Source of the DNA: an uncultured Pelagibacteraceae bacterium
GTDB lineage: Bacteria; Pseudomonadota; Alphaproteobacteria; Pelagibacterales; Pelagibacteraceae
NCBI GenBank assembly: GCA_902613855.1
Contig: CACMIX010000001.1
Span: forward strand, 403,902 to 467,901
DNA length: 64,000 bases
Direction: 5' to 3'
Shown: positions 1 to 9,144 of the stretch, in pieces
Position numbering within the stretch: the stretch's first letter is position 1
Layout: the number at the start of each line of letters is the position of its first letter
The notes under the pieces: model-generated
The model's database searches: none
Told to the model about the DNA's origin: nothing
What the model saw: only the letters and a program-made list of their open reading frames with translations
Made by a program: the position numbers and the translations under genes

Positions 1-266
1 GGACTATAGAGAGAAATGACCTTATATTAGATGAATTAAACACAAAATTAGGTGATGATTTTGTATTTGAAAATCTTGATAAAGTTTTTCAAACTATTCT
101 TAAAGCGGCAACTTATGAATTCATGTACAAACCTCAATTATCACTAAATATAATTATCAAGGAATATTTAAATTCATCTAATTTTTTTTTAGAAAATTCT
201 CAGACAAAATATCTAAATGCCTTACTAGATAATGTTGGAAAAAAATTGAGATCTAAAAATGCATGA
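1..266 (+). CDS. nusB: NusB transcription antitermination factor, C-terminal part (5' end outside window)
   Basis: An open frame enters from the left edge (first full codon at base 3) and ends with TGA at 264-266, giving about 87 residues. The helical C-terminus, with a run like AATYEFMYKP followed by IIIKEYLNS and YLNALLDNVGKKLR, fits the end of NusB, which binds boxA RNA with NusE in ribosomal RNA antitermination. It overlaps the thiL start by 8 bases, and nusB-thiL is a common bacterial order, which supports the call. The N-terminal half cannot be assessed. The degenerate sequence makes this a family-level call from pattern and context. Confidence 0.7.
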   Translation, partial: TIERNDLILDELNTKLGDDFVFENLDKVFQTILKAATYEFMYKPQLSLNIIIKEYLNSSNFFLENSQTKYLNALLDNVGKKLRSKNA

Positions 267-1218
267 ATTTGAATTAATTAAAAATTATTTTTCAAAGATC
301 GCAAAAAAAAATAAATCTGCTCTTAATTTAAATGATGATGTTTTTTTTGATAAAAAAAAAGGTATAGCAATTTCTGTTGATACATACAATTTAGGATATC
401 ATTTTAATGATTTTAAATACCCCGATTTAGTCATTAAAAAAATTTTGCGATCTTCTATTTCAGATCTAATTTGCAAAGGAGTTACACCAAAATTTTATTT
501 TATAGCTGGCTCAGGTAACAATAAGACTTTCTCAAAAAAAAACTTATCTTTAATTTCAAAGTCCTTAATACAAGAACAAAATAAATATAATATTTCTCTA
601 TGTGGTGGTGATACCACATTTTCTAATAAACTTAGTTTTACTGTTACATCGCTAGGCTATTCAAAAAAAATAATCTATAGAAATAAAGCTCTAATAAATG
701 ACGATATTTATGTAACAGGTGTTCTAGGTGATAGCTTTATGGGTTTACAAATTTTAAAAAACAAAATTAAGGTATCTAAAGAACTAAAAAACTATTTTAC
801 TCAAAAATATTATCTGCCTGATATAAGAATAAAATTGACTAAAAAGTTGTTAAACTTTGCAAATTCCTCGATTGATTTGTCTGATGGTCTGATTGATGAC
901 TTGAGTAAAATGATAAACAATCAAAATTTATCATTTTCCTTGAATGAAAATAAAATCCCAATTTCAAAGAATTTGTTAAAAATAATAAAAATGAAGAAAA
1001 TGAAAAAGATTAAACTGGTATCAAATGGTGATGATTATCAAATTTTATTTACTGCAAGCAAAGATAAATCTAGAATCATAGCTCAAACATCTAAAAATCT
1101 TGGTATTAAAATTTCTAAAATAGGTAAAATTTCTTCTAATAAAAAAAGATCAGTAATTATTGATGAAAAAGGTAAGGAAATAGTACTTAAAAACAAAGGT
1201 TATGTTCATCAGTTCTAA
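259..1218 (+). CDS. thiL: Thiamine-monophosphate kinase
   Basis: Predicted ThiL, which phosphorylates thiamine monophosphate to the cofactor thiamine diphosphate in the cytoplasm. The 319 residues match the usual family length. Visible landmarks are the N-terminal NDDVFF metal-site region, SVDTYNLGYHF (equivalent to the usual TTDxLVExVHF strand), the SSISDLICKG helix, CGGDTT near residue 116, and SIDLSDGLIDDL near 206. The ATG lies inside the end of nusB, so the two genes are probably translationally coupled. Several motifs are drifted compared with enterobacterial ThiL, as expected for this AT-rich lineage. A second AIR-synthase-fold enzyme is possible but less likely, given the nusB neighbour. 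Confidence 0.9.
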   Translation: MHEFELIKNYFSKIAKKNKSALNLNDDVFFDKKKGIAISVDTYNLGYHFNDFKYPDLVIKKILRSSISDLICKGVTPKFYFIAGSGNNKTFSKKNLSLISKSLIQEQNKYNISLCGGDTTFSNKLSFTVTSLGYSKKIIYRNKALINDDIYVTGVLGDSFMGLQILKNKIKVSKELKNYFTQKYYLPDIRIKLTKKLLNFANSSIDLSDGLIDDLSKMINNQNLSFSLNENKIPISKNLLKIIKMKKMKKIKLVSNGDDYQILFTASKDKSRIIAQTSKNLGIKISKIGKISSNKKRSVIIDEKGKEIVLKNKGYVHQF

Positions 1219-1228
1219 AAGTTAATTA

Positions 1229-1256
1229 TTGTCTTTTTTAGCTTTTTTTGTATTGT
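1229..1256 (+). promoter_or_regulatory. Putative sigma70-type promoter of hppA
   Basis: TTGTCT at 1229-1234 and TATTGT at 1251-1256 are separated by 16 bases, and a GC-rich GCGGGC stretch follows. This would place the transcript start about 35 bases before the hppA ATG, with an AAGG ribosome-binding site 6 bases before the ATG. The T-rich stretch between the two boxes could also help end thiL transcripts. This is pattern inference only. Confidence 0.35.
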
Positions 1257-1296
1257 GCGGGCTTAAAATTTAACAACCAACAACATTAAGGTTTTC

Positions 1297-3402
1297 ATGA
1301 GCTCAACAGTAGAAACGATTTTATTATATACAATAGCAGCAGGTCTTCTATCCATTGTCTATGGATTTTTCACTGGAAAAAATATTCTTAATTCAAACGC
1401 AGGTAATAAGAAAATGCAAGAGATTGCATCTGCTATTCAAATTGGTGCTAAAGCATATTTAGCAAGACAATATAAAACAATAGCAATTGTTGGTGTTGTT
1501 GTTTTAGTAATTGTTAGTATAGCTTTTAGTCCCTTAGTTGGAGTAGGTTATTTAATTGGTGCTGCATTATCAGGTATTGCAGGTTATGTTGGAATGTTGG
1601 TATCTGTTGAAGCTAATGTAAGAACAGCAGAGGCTTCAAGAAAAGGTTTAGCTCAAGGTCTTTCCGTTGCTTTTAAATCAGGTGCCGTAACTGGTATGCT
1701 AGTTGCTGGTTTAGCATTGTTGTCAATAGCTGTTTATTACTATCTCTTGTTAAAATTAAATGTTGATGAAAGAGAAATTGTTAATGCTCTTGTTGCATTA
1801 GGTTTTGGTGCTTCTTTAATTTCAATTTTTGCAAGATTAGGTGGGGGAATTTTTACGAAGGGTGCTGATGTAGGTGCTGATTTAGTCGGAAAAGTAGAAG
1901 CAGGTATCCCAGAAGATGATCCAAGAAATCCAGCTGTTATAGCTGACAATGTTGGAGATAACGTTGGTGATTGTGCAGGTATGGCAGCTGATCTTTTTGA
2001 AACATATGCTGTAACTATTGTTGCTACTATGGTTTTGTCATCAATTTTCTTTGTGGGTGATTTAAATATGATGATTTATCCTTTAAGTATCGGCGCAGCA
2101 TGTTTGTTAACTTCAATACTTGGAACTTTTTTTGTAAAATTGGGTAAAACTAAAAATGTTATGAATGCACTTTACAAAGGCTTCATCGTATCTGCTGTAG
2201 CATCATTAGTTATTTTGTGGCCAGTAACAGACTATGTAATAGGGTTTGCAAATGAATATACAGTAAATGGTAAAACTTTTAATGGTATGAATCTTTACTA
2301 TTGTGGAGTTATTGGTTTGGTAATTACAGGATTATTAATTTGGATAACTGAATATTATACAGGTACAAATTACAGACCTGTTAAATCTGTTGCTTTATCA
2401 TCAACAACTGGACATGGAACAAACGTTATTCAGGGATTGGCTGTATCAATGGAAGCTACAGCAATTCCAGCTTTAATAATTGTTGCTGGTATTTTAATTA
2501 CTAACTCAGTAGCTGGTTTATTTGGTATTGCTATAGCGGTGACTACAATGCTCGCTTTAGCTGGTATGGTTGTTGCATTAGATGCTTATGGACCTGTAAC
2601 AGATAATGCTGGTGGTATAGCTGAAATGTCTAATTTAGATAAAAAAGTAAGAAAAACTACAGACGCTTTAGATGCTGTCGGTAACACAACAAAAGCTGTA
2701 ACAAAAGGATATGCAATAGGATCAGCTGGTTTAGGTGCCTTAGTTTTATTTGCTGCTTATACAGAAGATATTAAACATTTTTCAAAAGAAGCAGGTTCTG
2801 CTCTTGAAGGTATTGTCGTAACTTTTGATTTATCAAATCCTTATGTTGTTGTTGGTTTGTTAATTGGTGGAATGTTACCTTATTTATTTGGTTCAATGGG
2901 TATGCAAGCTGTTGGTAGAGCAGGTGGAGCTGTAGTTGTTGAGGTAAGAAGACAATTCAAAAAATACCCAGGTATAATGAAAAGAAAACAAAAACCAGAT
3001 TATGCAAAATTAGTAGATTTATTGACAGTAGCAGCAATTAAAGAAATGATTATTCCATCTTTATTACCTGTACTTTCTCCAGTTGTTCTATATTTCATAA
3101 TTCTTGCAATTGGTGGTCAAGTTGCTGCACTTGCTGCAGTAGGTGCAATGTTGTTAGGTGTTATTATCACAGGTTTATTTGTTGCAGTTTCAATGACAGC
3201 AGGTGGTGGTGCTTGGGATAACGCTAAAAAATATATTGAAGATGGTAATCATGGTGGAAAAGGTTCTGAAGCTCATAAAGCAGCAGTAACAGGAGACACA
3301 GTTGGTGATCCTTATAAGGATACAGCTGGACCAGCTGTAAATCCAATGATTAAAATTACAAATATAGTAGCATTATTATTATTAGCTGTTATCGCTGGCT
3401 AA
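1297..3402 (+). CDS. hppA: K+-insensitive membrane H+-translocating pyrophosphatase
   Basis: Membrane-bound pyrophosphatase that uses PPi hydrolysis to pump protons across the inner membrane. At 701 residues it has the usual length, and about 16 hydrophobic segments can be seen. The active site is clear: [20 protein letters not shown] near 205-225, [10 protein letters not shown] near 436, and [18 protein letters not shown] close to the C-terminus. The segment [14 protein letters not shown] carries Lys where K+-dependent enzymes carry Ala, which marks the K+-insensitive subclass. It has its own leader, and its 3' end overlaps bamE by 14 bases on the other strand. In streamlined marine bacteria such pumps are thought to recover energy from biosynthetic PPi. 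Confidence 0.97.
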   Translation: MSSTVETILLYTIAAGLLSIVYGFFTGKNILNSNAGNKKMQEIASAIQIGAKAYLARQYKTIAIVGVVVLVIVSIAFSPLVGVGYLIGAALSGIAGYVGMLVSVEANVRTAEASRKGLAQGLSVAFKSGAVTGMLVAGLALLSIAVYYYLLLKLNVDEREIVNALVALGFGASLISIFARLGGGIFTKGADVGADLVGKVEAGIPEDDPRNPAVIADNVGDNVGDCAGMAADLFETYAVTIVATMVLSSIFFVGDLNMMIYPLSIGAACLLTSILGTFFVKLGKTKNVMNALYKGFIVSAVASLVILWPVTDYVIGFANEYTVNGKTFNGMNLYYCGVIGLVITGLLIWITEYYTGTNYRPVKSVALSSTTGHGTNVIQGLAVSMEATAIPALIIVAGILITNSVAGLFGIAIAVTTMLALAGMVVALDAYGPVTDNAGGIAEMSNLDKKVRKTTDALDAVGNTTKAVTKGYAIGSAGLGALVLFAAYTEDIKHFSKEAGSALEGIVVTFDLSNPYVVVGLLIGGMLPYLFGSMGMQAVGRAGGAVVVEVRRQFKKYPGIMKRKQKPDYAKLVDLLTVAAIKEMIIPSLLPVLSPVVLYFIILAIGGQVAALAAVGAMLLGVIITGLFVAVSMTAGGGAWDNAKKYIEDGNHGGKGSEAHKAAVTGDTVGDPYKDTAGPAVNPMIKITNIVALLLLAVIAG

Positions 3403-3874
3403 TTTCTTTACGTTTTTTGGCCCTCACACCAAGAGGGTCATTAATTTTTTGTCTCATACTAGACATAAATTCGTATATGAATGAACTTTTCTTAAATCCT
3501 GCATTTGTCGTAGCGTCAACAATTTTTATATTTTCCATATCCTCTTTATTATAAAATTCTTTTTTTTTTAGTATTCCATAACTATCTATTTCTAATACCA
3601 ACACATCATTTTGAAATATTTTCATTCTGCCAAGATTTTTTAATTTTGATTGAGTTTGTTTTCTCTCGATATAAATCCATATATCATTATCAAATTTACT
3701 TTTAGTAGATGGTGATCCCAAAGTTTTTTTGATATCATTTTTATTGCTTTTATTAACTATTAGTGAGGCTTGCTTTTTTTCTAGAAAGGGCACTCCATGG
3801 TGTTTAACAACAGGCTTAAAAGAGCAATTTGCAACTATTAATGAGAAAAAAATTATATATAATGTTTTATGCAT
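3389..3874 (-). CDS. bamE: BamE/OmlA-type outer-membrane assembly lipoprotein
   Basis: Predicted small lipoprotein of the BAM complex that inserts beta-barrels into the outer membrane. A 16-residue signal peptide ends in a lipobox-like IVANC, with Cys17 as the lipidation site. The SmpA/OmlA core follows, with a [11 protein letters not shown] helix-turn and a DIWIYIERK strand. At 161 residues it is typical for alphaproteobacteria. Its start codon shares the tetramer CATG with the divergently read chaperone gene, and its 3' end overlaps hppA. Confidence is high for the fold and fair for the BamE role. Confidence 0.85.
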   Translation of the reverse strand: MHKTLYIIFFSLIVANCSFKPVVKHHGVPFLEKKQASLIVNKSNKNDIKKTLGSPSTKSKFDNDIWIYIERKQTQSKLKNLGRMKIFQNDVLVLEIDSYGILKKKEFYNKEDMENIKIVDATTNAGFKKSSFIYEFMSSMRQKINDPLGVRAKKRKEISQR

Positions 3875-4340
3875 GAAACAAAAGTATCTATATCTTTATA
3901 ATAATTTAATAAATTACACTAGAAATAAAAATTTATACAAAGATTTAAACAGAGAAGATAATTTTTCTGATAGATTAACCTTATTTTTACTTCATTTTTC
4001 TTTTTTCCTAAAGAATTACAAAAATGATGAAAATAAGATTGTGTTACAGGAAATTTATGATTTTAATTTTCGTCAACTTGAATTAAGTATTAGAGAAATT
4101 GGTTACGGCGACCAATCTATTAATAAAAAAATGAAGGATTATATAAATTTGTTCCATTCAATGGTTTCTGAAATTCATTTCTGGGAAGATTTATCTAAAT
4201 CCGATAAATTAAAAAAAATTTCAACTTTTTTAAGCGATTTTAGAAATATTGAATATTTACTGGATTATTTTGAGAATTTTAATGATGATTTATCAAAAAA
4301 AACTTTGAATTCTTATTTAAAAAGTGTAAGTAACCTTTAA
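3873..4340 (+). CDS. Ubiquinol-cytochrome c chaperone (CBP3-type) family protein
   Basis: About 155 residues. The core, with [36 protein letters not shown] and an ensuing [11 protein letters not shown] helix, fits the ubiquinol-cytochrome c chaperone family, which helps assemble cytochrome b of complex III. The open frame extends upstream to 3729, but that part lies wholly inside bamE on the other strand. The ATG at 3873 begins the family-like region and is preferred. The two divergent genes therefore share start-codon bases. The bamE-chaperone-rpmF-plsX order is typical of alphaproteobacteria, although a DUF177 gene often found before rpmF is absent here. Confidence 0.8.
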   Translation: MKQKYLYLYNNLINYTRNKNLYKDLNREDNFSDRLTLFLLHFSFFLKNYKNDENKIVLQEIYDFNFRQLELSIREIGYGDQSINKKMKDYINLFHSMVSEIHFWEDLSKSDKLKKISTFLSDFRNIEYLLDYFENFNDDLSKKTLNSYLKSVSNL

Positions 4341-4342
4341 TT

Positions 4343-4525
4343 ATGGCTGTACCAAAACGAAAACAAACTCCTTCACGAACTGGAATGAGAAGGGCCCAAA
4401 CTATGAAATATTCGACTAAAAATATAGTTGAGGATAAAAAATCTGGTGAATATAGGCTATCTCATCACCTCGATTTGAAAACCGGTATGTATAAAGGAAG
4501 ACAAGTTTTAGACCCAAAAGAATAG
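4343..4525 (+). CDS. rpmF: 50S ribosomal protein L32
   Basis: A 60-residue basic protein starting [19 protein letters not shown], the L32 signature, and ending with the conserved [15 protein letters not shown] segment. It is part of the large ribosomal subunit. It lacks the zinc-binding Cys pairs of some L32 forms. It begins 2 bases after the chaperone gene and sits 17 bases before plsX, the classical rpmF-plsX coupling of ribosome and membrane-lipid synthesis. Confidence 0.96.
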   Translation: MAVPKRKQTPSRTGMRRAQTMKYSTKNIVEDKKSGEYRLSHHLDLKTGMYKGRQVLDPKE

Positions 4526-4542
4526 TATAATAAATCATTAAA

Positions 4543-5544
4543 ATGTCTGATTTGATTAAAATTGCAGTAGATGCAATGGGCGGTGATGGGTCGCCAAAGA
4601 AAATTATTGATGGAATTGTTTTAAACAATAAATCAAATAAAAATATTTTTTACAAAATTTTTGGAGATGAAAATCAAATTTCAAAATTAATTAAGAATAA
4701 AATTGATAACAAATTTTATGAAATTATTCACACCAATAAGGTTATTAAGAGCACTGATAGTCCTTTAGAAGGAGCAAAGAGAGGTAAAGAAACTAGTATG
4801 TGGCTTGCTATTCAGAGTGTTAAAGAAAAAAAAGCAGATATAGTTATTTCAGCTGGAAACACTGGAGCTTTATTAGTTGTTGCTAAACTAAATTTAAAAA
4901 TGATTGAAAATATTGACAAACCTGCATTGTCTGCGCTTTGGCCAAATAAAATAGGGATGAGTGTTGTATTAGATTTGGGTGCAAATATTGAATGTAGTTC
5001 AAAAAATTTGATAGATTTTTCTATAATGGGTGCCTCTTTATACACATCTCTATATCCTGATGAAAAACCTAATGTTGCACTATTAAATATTGGATCTGAA
5101 GAATTAAAGGGAAATGAAACAATAAAAGAGACCTTTCAAATTTTAAATGAAAGAAATTCTAATAATTATAATTTTGCAGGTTATATTGAAGGTAATCATT
5201 TAATGGACGGGGATGTAAATGTAATAGTTTCTGATGGCTTTACAGGAAATGTAGCTTTAAAAACTGCTGAAGGTACAGCAAATTTTATTACTAGTGAATT
5301 AAAAAAAACAATGACAGGAAATATAATGGGTAAAATTTCTTCATTATTAAATATATCTAACCTAAAGAAATTTAAAAAAAGGCTAGATCCCAGATTATAT
5401 AACGGCGCAATTTTTATTGGACTTGATTCGCCAGTAGTTAAAAGTCATGGTGGAACAGATTATGTGGGGTTTTCAAACTCACTTGATGTTTGTCATAGAA
5501 TTGTAAAAGGTAATTTGATAGAAAAGATAAAGCATAATATTTAA
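4543..5544 (+). CDS. plsX: Phosphate acyltransferase PlsX
   Basis: Converts acyl-ACP to acyl-phosphate, the first committed step of phosphatidic acid synthesis with PlsY. The 333 residues match the family. Diagnostic stretches are IAVDAMGGDGSP at residues 7-18, ISAGNTGALL near 103, VVLDLGANIECS near 142, and VVSDGFTGNVALKTAEG near 225. It is cytoplasmic or membrane-associated. It lies between rpmF and ihfA, with one base before the ihfA start, suggesting one operon. Confidence 0.97.
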   Translation: MSDLIKIAVDAMGGDGSPKKIIDGIVLNNKSNKNIFYKIFGDENQISKLIKNKIDNKFYEIIHTNKVIKSTDSPLEGAKRGKETSMWLAIQSVKEKKADIVISAGNTGALLVVAKLNLKMIENIDKPALSALWPNKIGMSVVLDLGANIECSSKNLIDFSIMGASLYTSLYPDEKPNVALLNIGSEELKGNETIKETFQILNERNSNNYNFAGYIEGNHLMDGDVNVIVSDGFTGNVALKTAEGTANFITSELKKTMTGNIMGKISSLLNISNLKKFKKRLDPRLYNGAIFIGLDSPVVKSHGGTDYVGFSNSLDVCHRIVKGNLIEKIKHNI

Positions 5545-5545
5545 C

Positions 5546-5845
5546 ATGAGAATAAATTTAACTAAAAAAGACTTAGTTAATTTAGTTTATATGCAGCTTG
5601 GTTTTTCCAAGCAAATATCAGAAAATCTCATTGAAGATTTTTTAGAAACGATTGTTACAAACATTATATCTGAGAAAAAATTAAAATTATCAAAATTTGG
5701 TACATTTTCTATAAGACAAAAGAAATCAAGGATAGGAAGAAATCCTAAAACCAAGGAGTCAAAAGTAATATCTAGCAGGAAAGTTGTTTTGTTTAAGCCA
5801 TCAAAAGAATTTAAAGAATTGATAAATATAAGAGAAAATGGATAA
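5546..5845 (+). CDS. ihfA: Integration host factor alpha subunit
   Basis: A 99-residue DNA-bending protein of the HU/IHF family. It has the N-terminal LTKKDLVNLVY helix, the dimer core KLSKFGTFSIRQKKSR, and the DNA-intercalating arm GRNPKTKE with the key Pro. The position directly after plsX and before a MerR-type gene is the standard alphaproteobacterial place for the alpha subunit. A beta-subunit partner is not in this window. It overlaps the next start by 8 bases. Confidence 0.9.
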   Translation: MRINLTKKDLVNLVYMQLGFSKQISENLIEDFLETIVTNIISEKKLKLSKFGTFSIRQKKSRIGRNPKTKESKVISSRKVVLFKPSKEFKELINIRENG

Positions 5846-6200
5846 ATCTGAGAGTGCTTACAAAACTATTGGTGAAGTTGCAAAAATTTTAAAACTTCAA
5901 GTAAATAAAAATGGCACTCTTCCAACTTATATAATTAGATTTTGGGAGACACAATTTAAGCAAATTAAACCCAAAATATTAAATTCAAACAGAAGATATT
6001 ATGATGAAAAAACAATTAATCTTTTAAAGAAAGTTAAGTTTCTTTTAAAGGAACAAGGTATGACAATTAATGGTGTAAAAAAGATACTAAATAATGAAGT
6101 ATCTTTAAAGCTTGACGAAATTGCAGATAAATCTATAAAAGCTGAAAATTTAAAAAATAAATTAGTTAAAATTTCTAAAATTATAAAAGAATTGAAATAA
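5838..6200 (+). CDS. MerR-family transcriptional regulator
   Basis: 120 residues. The N-terminal winged helix-turn-helix (YKTIGEVAKIL, then LPTYIIRFWETQF and RRYYDEKTINLLKKVKFLL) is that of MerR proteins, and the C-terminal helix would be the dimer coiled coil. There is no Cys or other effector-binding domain, so it is a short form. A short MerR-type gene after ihfA is common in alphaproteobacteria; its target is not known to me. It is translationally coupled to ihfA by overlap. Confidence 0.85.
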   Translation: MDKSESAYKTIGEVAKILKLQVNKNGTLPTYIIRFWETQFKQIKPKILNSNRRYYDEKTINLLKKVKFLLKEQGMTINGVKKILNNEVSLKLDEIADKSIKAENLKNKLVKISKIIKELK

Positions 6201-6201
6201 T

Positions 6202-6393
6202 ATGGCAAAAAAAACACATGTTAAAGTACGACTTGTTCCTGAAGCTAAACCTGATAGTTCCTTCTTTTATTATGTTAAAAAACCTGCTGGAGGTGAAAAA
6301 GCTAAAGTGAAACTTTCAGCTAAAAAATATAATCCTGATACAAGAAAACATGAAATGTTTGTGGAAAAGAAGTTACCACCACATAGTAAATAA
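6202..6393 (+). CDS. rpmG: 50S ribosomal protein L33
   Basis: 63 basic residues with the L33 pattern: MAKKTHVKVRLV, an FFYYVKK strand, and the conserved KKYNPDTRKHEMFVEKK near the end. It is cysteine-free, so the zinc-independent form. It is about 8 residues longer than typical L33 (about 55), with extra residues in the PAGGEKAKVKLS stretch and at the C-terminus. It begins one base after the MerR gene. It ends exactly where the opposing chorismate mutase gene ends, with no spacer. Confidence 0.88.
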   Translation: MAKKTHVKVRLVPEAKPDSSFFYYVKKPAGGEKAKVKLSAKKYNPDTRKHEMFVEKKLPPHSK

Positions 6394-6684
6394 CTATTTT
6401 TTTTTAAAATTTCTTTTTTCGTATTCAATATAGGCCCAAATCATATTCTTCCATATCCTGTTTGTAATTTTTGGGTCTATTTTATTTTTAACCGATTTTT
6501 TTTTTATATTTCTTAAAATAATATTTATTCTTTTTTGATCAATAATTTGGTTTTTTTTATCTTTTAATTTAAGAACTTTTTTAACAAGATTTGTTCTTTT
6601 TTTTATTATATTGATTAGAGAATTATCAAGTTTATCTAATTGAATTCTAATTTTACTTAATTTTTTTTTATTTAGAGGCGACAT
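6394..6684 (-). CDS. Chorismate mutase (AroQ type)
   Basis: 96 residues, all helical. The pattern IRIQLDKLDNSLINIIKKRTNLVKKVLKLK, then DQKRINIILRNI, matches AroQ-type chorismate mutases, which convert chorismate to prephenate for Phe and Tyr synthesis. The Arg and Lys positions of the first long helix and the DxxR motif are present. It is a free-standing domain, not fused to prephenate dehydratase. Its own upstream spacer is 43 bases, shared with ctaA. The Lys-rich C-terminus is encoded by long T runs on the plus strand, which may serve as the terminator region for rpmG. Confidence 0.85.
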   Translation of the reverse strand: MSPLNKKKLSKIRIQLDKLDNSLINIIKKRTNLVKKVLKLKDKKNQIIDQKRINIILRNIKKKSVKNKIDPKITNRIWKNMIWAYIEYEKRNFKKK

Positions 6685-6727
6685 TTATATATTTGGATTA
6701 TTAAAAAAATATTATATTTAGAGCCTT

Positions 6728-7744
6728 ATGTACACCGTAAATACAAAAATTAATGATCAATTGTCTTCATGGTTAATTGTAATGTTTATTATAATTTCTA
6801 TTATGATTGTAGTTGGTGGTTTGACCAGACTCACCGACTCAGGTCTTTCAATAACTGAATGGCAATTATTTTCTGGATTACTTCCTCCTCTAAACCAAAA
6901 TGATTGGATATTATATTTTAATTTATACAAAGAAATACCTGAGTTTAAATTACAGAACTTCAATATGACTTTACAAGAATTTAAAGTTATTTTCTGGTGG
7001 GAGTGGGTGCATAGATTTTTAGGCAGATTAATAGGCTTATGTTTTTTAATCCCACTCTTATATTTCTCCTTCAAATTAAAAATCTCAAGAATATTAAATT
7101 TATATTTTATTTTTTTTCTTATTTGTTTCCAGGGCTTTATTGGTTGGTATATGGTCAGCAGTGGTTTAGTTGATAGGGTGGACGTTAGTCACTTCAGACT
7201 ATCTCTTCATTTATTAATCGCTTTCTTGATTTTATCATTAATTTTTTGGAATTACCTAAAATATAAAAATTATAACCCTGTTGTAGGAGGAATAAATTCA
7301 ATCATTCCATTTATATTTTTAGGTTTAATATTAATACAAATTGTAATTGGTGCATTTGTATCGGGCATGGATGCGGGAAAAATTTACAATTCTTGGCCTC
7401 TAATGGGAAATACTTATTTCCCAAATGATAACAATATTGAAAATTTATTCAAATTATCTGCTCTTAGCGATCCCTCATTAGTTCAGTTTATTCACAGAAA
7501 CCTAGCATATGGAATTGGATTATTTTATATAGTGATATTTTTTAAAGTTTATAAAAGTAAAATTACTAAACTGTATAAATCAGTTAATATTTTAGGATTT
7601 TTAATAATTTTACAAATTATTTTAGGAATCTATACAATTTTACTTGGTGCACATATTTATATAGCCGCCGCACACCAAGTGAGTTCTATTTTTTTAGTTA
7701 CCTCTTCTATTTATTTTTTCTATATAAATACTAAACCTAACTAA
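6728..7744 (+). CDS. ctaA: Heme A synthase (COX15/CtaA type)
   Basis: Eight-helix inner-membrane enzyme that oxidises heme O to heme A for aa3-type cytochrome oxidase. It has 338 residues. Conserved heme-ligand regions are visible: GGLTRLTDSGLSITEW near residues 32-47, WWEWVHRFLGRLIGL near 93, the paired HFRLSLHLL near 150, FIHRNLAYGIG near 256, and AAAHQVSSIF near 317. The GGLTR and WVHR motifs point to the COX15-like type found in alphaproteobacteria and mitochondria. Its end overlaps metY by 8 bases tail to tail. Confidence 0.95.
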   Translation: MYTVNTKINDQLSSWLIVMFIIISIMIVVGGLTRLTDSGLSITEWQLFSGLLPPLNQNDWILYFNLYKEIPEFKLQNFNMTLQEFKVIFWWEWVHRFLGRLIGLCFLIPLLYFSFKLKISRILNLYFIFFLICFQGFIGWYMVSSGLVDRVDVSHFRLSLHLLIAFLILSLIFWNYLKYKNYNPVVGGINSIIPFIFLGLILIQIVIGAFVSGMDAGKIYNSWPLMGNTYFPNDNNIENLFKLSALSDPSLVQFIHRNLAYGIGLFYIVIFFKVYKSKITKLYKSVNILGFLIILQIILGIYTILLGAHIYIAAAHQVSSIFLVTSSIYFFYINTKPN

Positions 7745-9065
7745 CTGCTTTAAGCTTACCCTTTGAGGATTTATTTAAAGCCTGATCTAAATCTTCAATA
7801 ATATCGTCTATATGCTCGATGCCTATACACAGCCTAACATAACTTTGCGTTACACCAGAAGCAATAAGCTCTTTTTCATTTAATTGGCTGTGTGTTGTGC
7901 TTGCTGGGTGAATAGCTAAACTTCTAGCATCACCAATATTGGCAACATGATAAAACATTTTTAAAGACTCAATAAATTTTTTACCAGCTTCAATTCCACC
8001 TTTTAGCTCAATACCAACCATTGGTCCATTACCACCTTTTAAGTATTGTTTAGCTCTGTCTGAGATATGTTTATCATGTTCAGTTGAGTAAATTACTTTA
8101 GTTACTTCTTTATGTTTTTTTAAAAAATTAACAGCCTTTTGTGCATTTTCACAGTGCTGTTTCATTCTTAAAGCCACGGTCTCAAGACCTTGTATAATCG
8201 CAAAAGCATTATCAGGTGCACATGCTGATCCAAGATCTCTTAGTAAACAAACTCTTGCACGTACTGCAAAAGGAACATTTGCTCCTGTCATCTCAGGTAC
8301 TGCTTTTCCCCATATAACATTATTATAGCTAGCATCTGGTTCATTAAATAATGGTTGTCTTTTAGGATCAGCTGTCCAATCAAAATTACCACTATCGACA
8401 ATGCTGCCTGCAATTGCTGTTCCATGTCCACCAATATATTTTGTCAAAGAATGAATAACTACAGCAGCTCCATGTTCTATAGGCTTACAGATAACAGGTG
8501 CAGCAGTATTGTCCATTATAAGAGGAATGTTGTATCTTCTTCCTATATCTGAAACTTCTTTAATTGGGAAAACTCTTAAATATGGATTAGGTAGAGTTTC
8601 TCCATAAAAAGCACGTGTATTATCATCAATTAGTTTTTCAAAATTTTTAGGATCACTTGGATCTGCGTATCTTATCTCTATTCCAAGTTTACTAAGTGTG
8701 TTGTTAAACAATGATACAGTTCCACCATATAAATCTGTAGAACTCACGATGTTGTCCCCAGCTTGAGCAACATTTAATACAGCAAAAGAGGAGGCTGTTT
8801 GTCCGGAAGATACAGTTACACATGATAGACCACCTTCAAGAGCAGCGACTCTTTTCTCTAATACATCGTTTGTTGGATTCATTATTCGGGTATAAATATT
8901 CCCAAACTCTTTTAGTGAAAATAGGTTTGCCGCATGTTCTGTACTATTAAATTCGTATGATGTTGTTCTATATATAGGCACAGCAACAGCATTTGTTGCA
9001 GGATCACTTCTGTAATCACCGCCATGGACCGCAATAGTCTCAGGATTGTTTCTTTTAGTACTCAT
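7737..9065 (-). CDS. metY: O-acetylhomoserine sulfhydrylase / Cys-Met metabolism PLP enzyme
   Basis: PLP-dependent enzyme predicted to make homocysteine from O-acetylhomoserine and sulfide. Landmarks are the YTRIMNPTNDVLEKRVAALE substrate loop, SSGQTASSFAVLN, the IMDNTAA segment, and SLTKYIGGHG, whose Lys binds PLP. From the ATG at 9065 it has 442 residues. This start is preferred over one 45 bases upstream because AGGAG lies 6 bases before it and because the upstream extension would run through the riboswitch. The SAM-II/SAM-V leader and the nearby hom gene (homoserine supply) support a methionine role. Methionine gamma-lyase is the main alternative but would not normally be SAM-repressed. 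Confidence 0.9.
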   Translation of the reverse strand: MSTKRNNPETIAVHGGDYRSDPATNAVAVPIYRTTSYEFNSTEHAANLFSLKEFGNIYTRIMNPTNDVLEKRVAALEGGLSCVTVSSGQTASSFAVLNVAQAGDNIVSSTDLYGGTVSLFNNTLSKLGIEIRYADPSDPKNFEKLIDDNTRAFYGETLPNPYLRVFPIKEVSDIGRRYNIPLIMDNTAAPVICKPIEHGAAVVIHSLTKYIGGHGTAIAGSIVDSGNFDWTADPKRQPLFNEPDASYNNVIWGKAVPEMTGANVPFAVRARVCLLRDLGSACAPDNAFAIIQGLETVALRMKQHCENAQKAVNFLKKHKEVTKVIYSTEHDKHISDRAKQYLKGGNGPMVGIELKGGIEAGKKFIESLKMFYHVANIGDARSLAIHPASTTHSQLNEKELIASGVTQSYVRLCIGIEHIDDIIEDLDQALNKSSKGKLKAVS

Positions 9066-9071
9066 TATATT

Positions 9072-9128
9072 CTCCTTTTTTAGTGCTTTAACATAATGTA
9101 AGGCGCACAATACAGTTCAAATGCCTAC
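9072..9128 (-). promoter_or_regulatory. SAM-V riboswitch aptamer overlapping the metY ribosome-binding site
   Basis: Read on the minus strand, the RNA begins GUAGGCAUUUGAA, and GUAGGC can pair with GCCUUAC further on. The loop carries UUGUGC, whose GUGC can pair with GCAC in UUAAAGCACUAAAAAAGGAG just before the start, forming an H-type pseudoknot. This agrees with the SAM-V consensus as I recall it (GGCAUUUG, GUGCGCC, GCxxUAAA). The second pseudoknot strand ends within a few bases of the Shine-Dalgarno AGGAG, so SAM binding should block translation. SAM-V is known upstream of metY-type genes in marine bacteria. Confidence 0.85.
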
Positions 9129-9144
9129 CGATAATTTAATGAAT

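Noticed and set aside
3729..3872. Upstream extension of the CBP3-type chaperone frame to an ATG at 3729
   Set aside because: These bases encode BamE on the other strand, and the extra residues do not resemble the family; the ATG at 3873 gives the expected protein.
9066..9110. Longer metY start at 9110
   Set aside because: The added residues would be encoded by the SAM-V aptamer itself and lack a ribosome-binding site; AGGAG supports the ATG at 9065.
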